In this document: positions 22,491-22,886 of the stretch, in pieces
How positions within the stretch are numbered: position 1 is the first letter of the stretch
Layout of the letters: each line of letters opens with the position of its first letter
Source of the DNA: CAYUCJ01 sp049282265
Lineage (GTDB): Bacteria; Desulfobacterota; DSM-4660; Desulfatiglandales; Desulfatiglandaceae
Assembly (NCBI GenBank): GCA_049282265.1
Contig: JBAPTR010000232.1
Coordinates: 1-22,886, forward strand
Length of the DNA: 22,886 nt
Direction of reading: 5' to 3'
Notes under the pieces: generated by a model
Seen by the model: only the letters and a program-made list of their open reading frames with translations
Database searches by the model: none
What the model was told of the DNA's origin: nothing
Program-made: the position numbers and the translations under genes

Positions 22491-22886
22491 GGAGATTCGC
22501 TTTCCATAATTTCATTCAGTGTGTCTGCTACTTCTTGCACGTGGGAAGGACTGAGCAGGTCTCCGTGGGCGGTGCCGGGAATCCGGTAAAAGCAGTTGTC
22601 TGTTGCGCCAAGTTTGCTCCACCGACGGCGCTGGACCGGGTCGTGGTAGCGTTTTTTCTCACTGAGGAGCACGAAGGTGTCACCGGCAAAAGGGCGGTGA
22701 TGACAGCTTTTCCGCGCCTGGATGCTGGCTTGCCATACGTTAAGAATCTGTCGCCGCTCCCGGGTTAGCCTCATGATGAAACGGAATCGGAATCGTTTGA
22801 ATCGGGAGGTAATGAAAGAGCCGATCTTGGATAGCCGCCTGTAGAAAGGCTGCTTAGATGCCGCTTCATCGGGCAGAGTATTAAGT
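22487..22886 (-). CDS. Thioesterase-like C-terminal end (NRPS/PKS type), N-terminus outside window
   Basis: The frame is open from the stop at 22487 to the right edge, about 133 codons. A basic helical stretch (SRFKRFRFRF) is followed by FAGDTFVLLSEKKRYHDP and then FYRIPGTAHGDLLSPSHVQE. This matches the end of an alpha/beta-hydrolase thioesterase domain, where the late His (here in GTAHGDLL) completes the catalytic triad. Such domains end nonribosomal peptide or polyketide synthases, or stand alone as type II thioesterases. An internal ATG at 22774 exists, but the frame continues upstream of it, so the true start is outside the window. The coupling to a phosphopantetheinyl transferase supports the biosynthetic reading. 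Confidence 0.7.
   Translation of the reverse strand, partial: LNTLPDEAASKQPFYRRLSKIGSFITSRFKRFRFRFIMRLTRERRQILNVWQASIQARKSCHHRPFAGDTFVLLSEKKRYHDPVQRRRWSKLGATDNCFYRIPGTAHGDLLSPSHVQEVADTLNEIMESESP

Noticed and set aside
1..22886. CRISPR array, insertion sequence or rRNA gene
   Set aside because: No regularly spaced repeats, transposase-like frame or rRNA sequence was seen on either strand.

Overview
The window looks like a chromosomal segment of a moderately GC-rich anaerobic Gram-negative bacterium, most likely a member of Desulfobacterota (the former Deltaproteobacteria). The pointers are a tungsten/molybdenum aldehyde:ferredoxin oxidoreductase, a large FAD and iron-sulfur oxidoreductase, an MglA-type GTPase with Roadblock partners, and frequent TTG/GTG starts behind strong Shine-Dalgarno sites. 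This assignment rests on gene content and remembered protein resemblance. No search was run.

Left part (1-4.6 kb). A GH13_18 sugar phosphorylase-like gene runs off the left edge on the minus strand, with a universal stress protein gene upstream of it. An AT-rich stretch with one orphan reading frame lies against the 3' side of a tRNA-Lys(CTT) / tRNA-Arg(TCG) pair. The tRNA pair has a clear promoter and terminator. Divergent from it are rplM-rpsI (ribosomal proteins L13 and S9) with a strong terminator, then truA, which converges on a small conserved-looking gene.

Middle part (5.0-11.6 kb). A plus-strand cluster encodes a Roadblock/LC7 protein, an MglA-like Ras-type GTPase, a coiled-coil protein, a winged-helix-like protein, a membrane sensor (zinc ribbon, Cache-like domain, HAMP) with no output domain, a REC-PATAN response regulator with no DNA-binding domain, a second LC7-like protein and a TPR-PilZ protein. 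An HNH nuclease gene sits at the end. The set reads as one multi-component signalling module that could link an extracellular signal, a small GTPase switch and c-di-GMP. I consider it the best candidate for an undescribed system here.

Right part (11.7-18.9 kb). A minus-strand operon encodes, in transcription order: a candidate leader peptide, a fused [2Fe-2S]/FAD/2x[4Fe-4S]/BFD oxidoreductase, a DAO-family FAD oxidoreductase, a 69-residue protein, an aldehyde ferredoxin oxidoreductase, a MoaD/ThiS-type protein and an MFS transporter. Four-base and eight-base overlaps tie several of these together. Beside it lie a class-III PLP aminotransferase (or racemase) and a convergent ornithine cyclodeaminase-family gene. 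Together they suggest uptake and anaerobic oxidation of an amino or imino compound, with aldehyde clean-up or energy recovery through ferredoxin.

Right edge (21.8-22.9 kb). A 4'-phosphopantetheinyl transferase is coupled by an ATGA overlap to the C-terminal end of a thioesterase-like protein that continues beyond the window. This is probably the end of a nonribosomal peptide or polyketide gene set.
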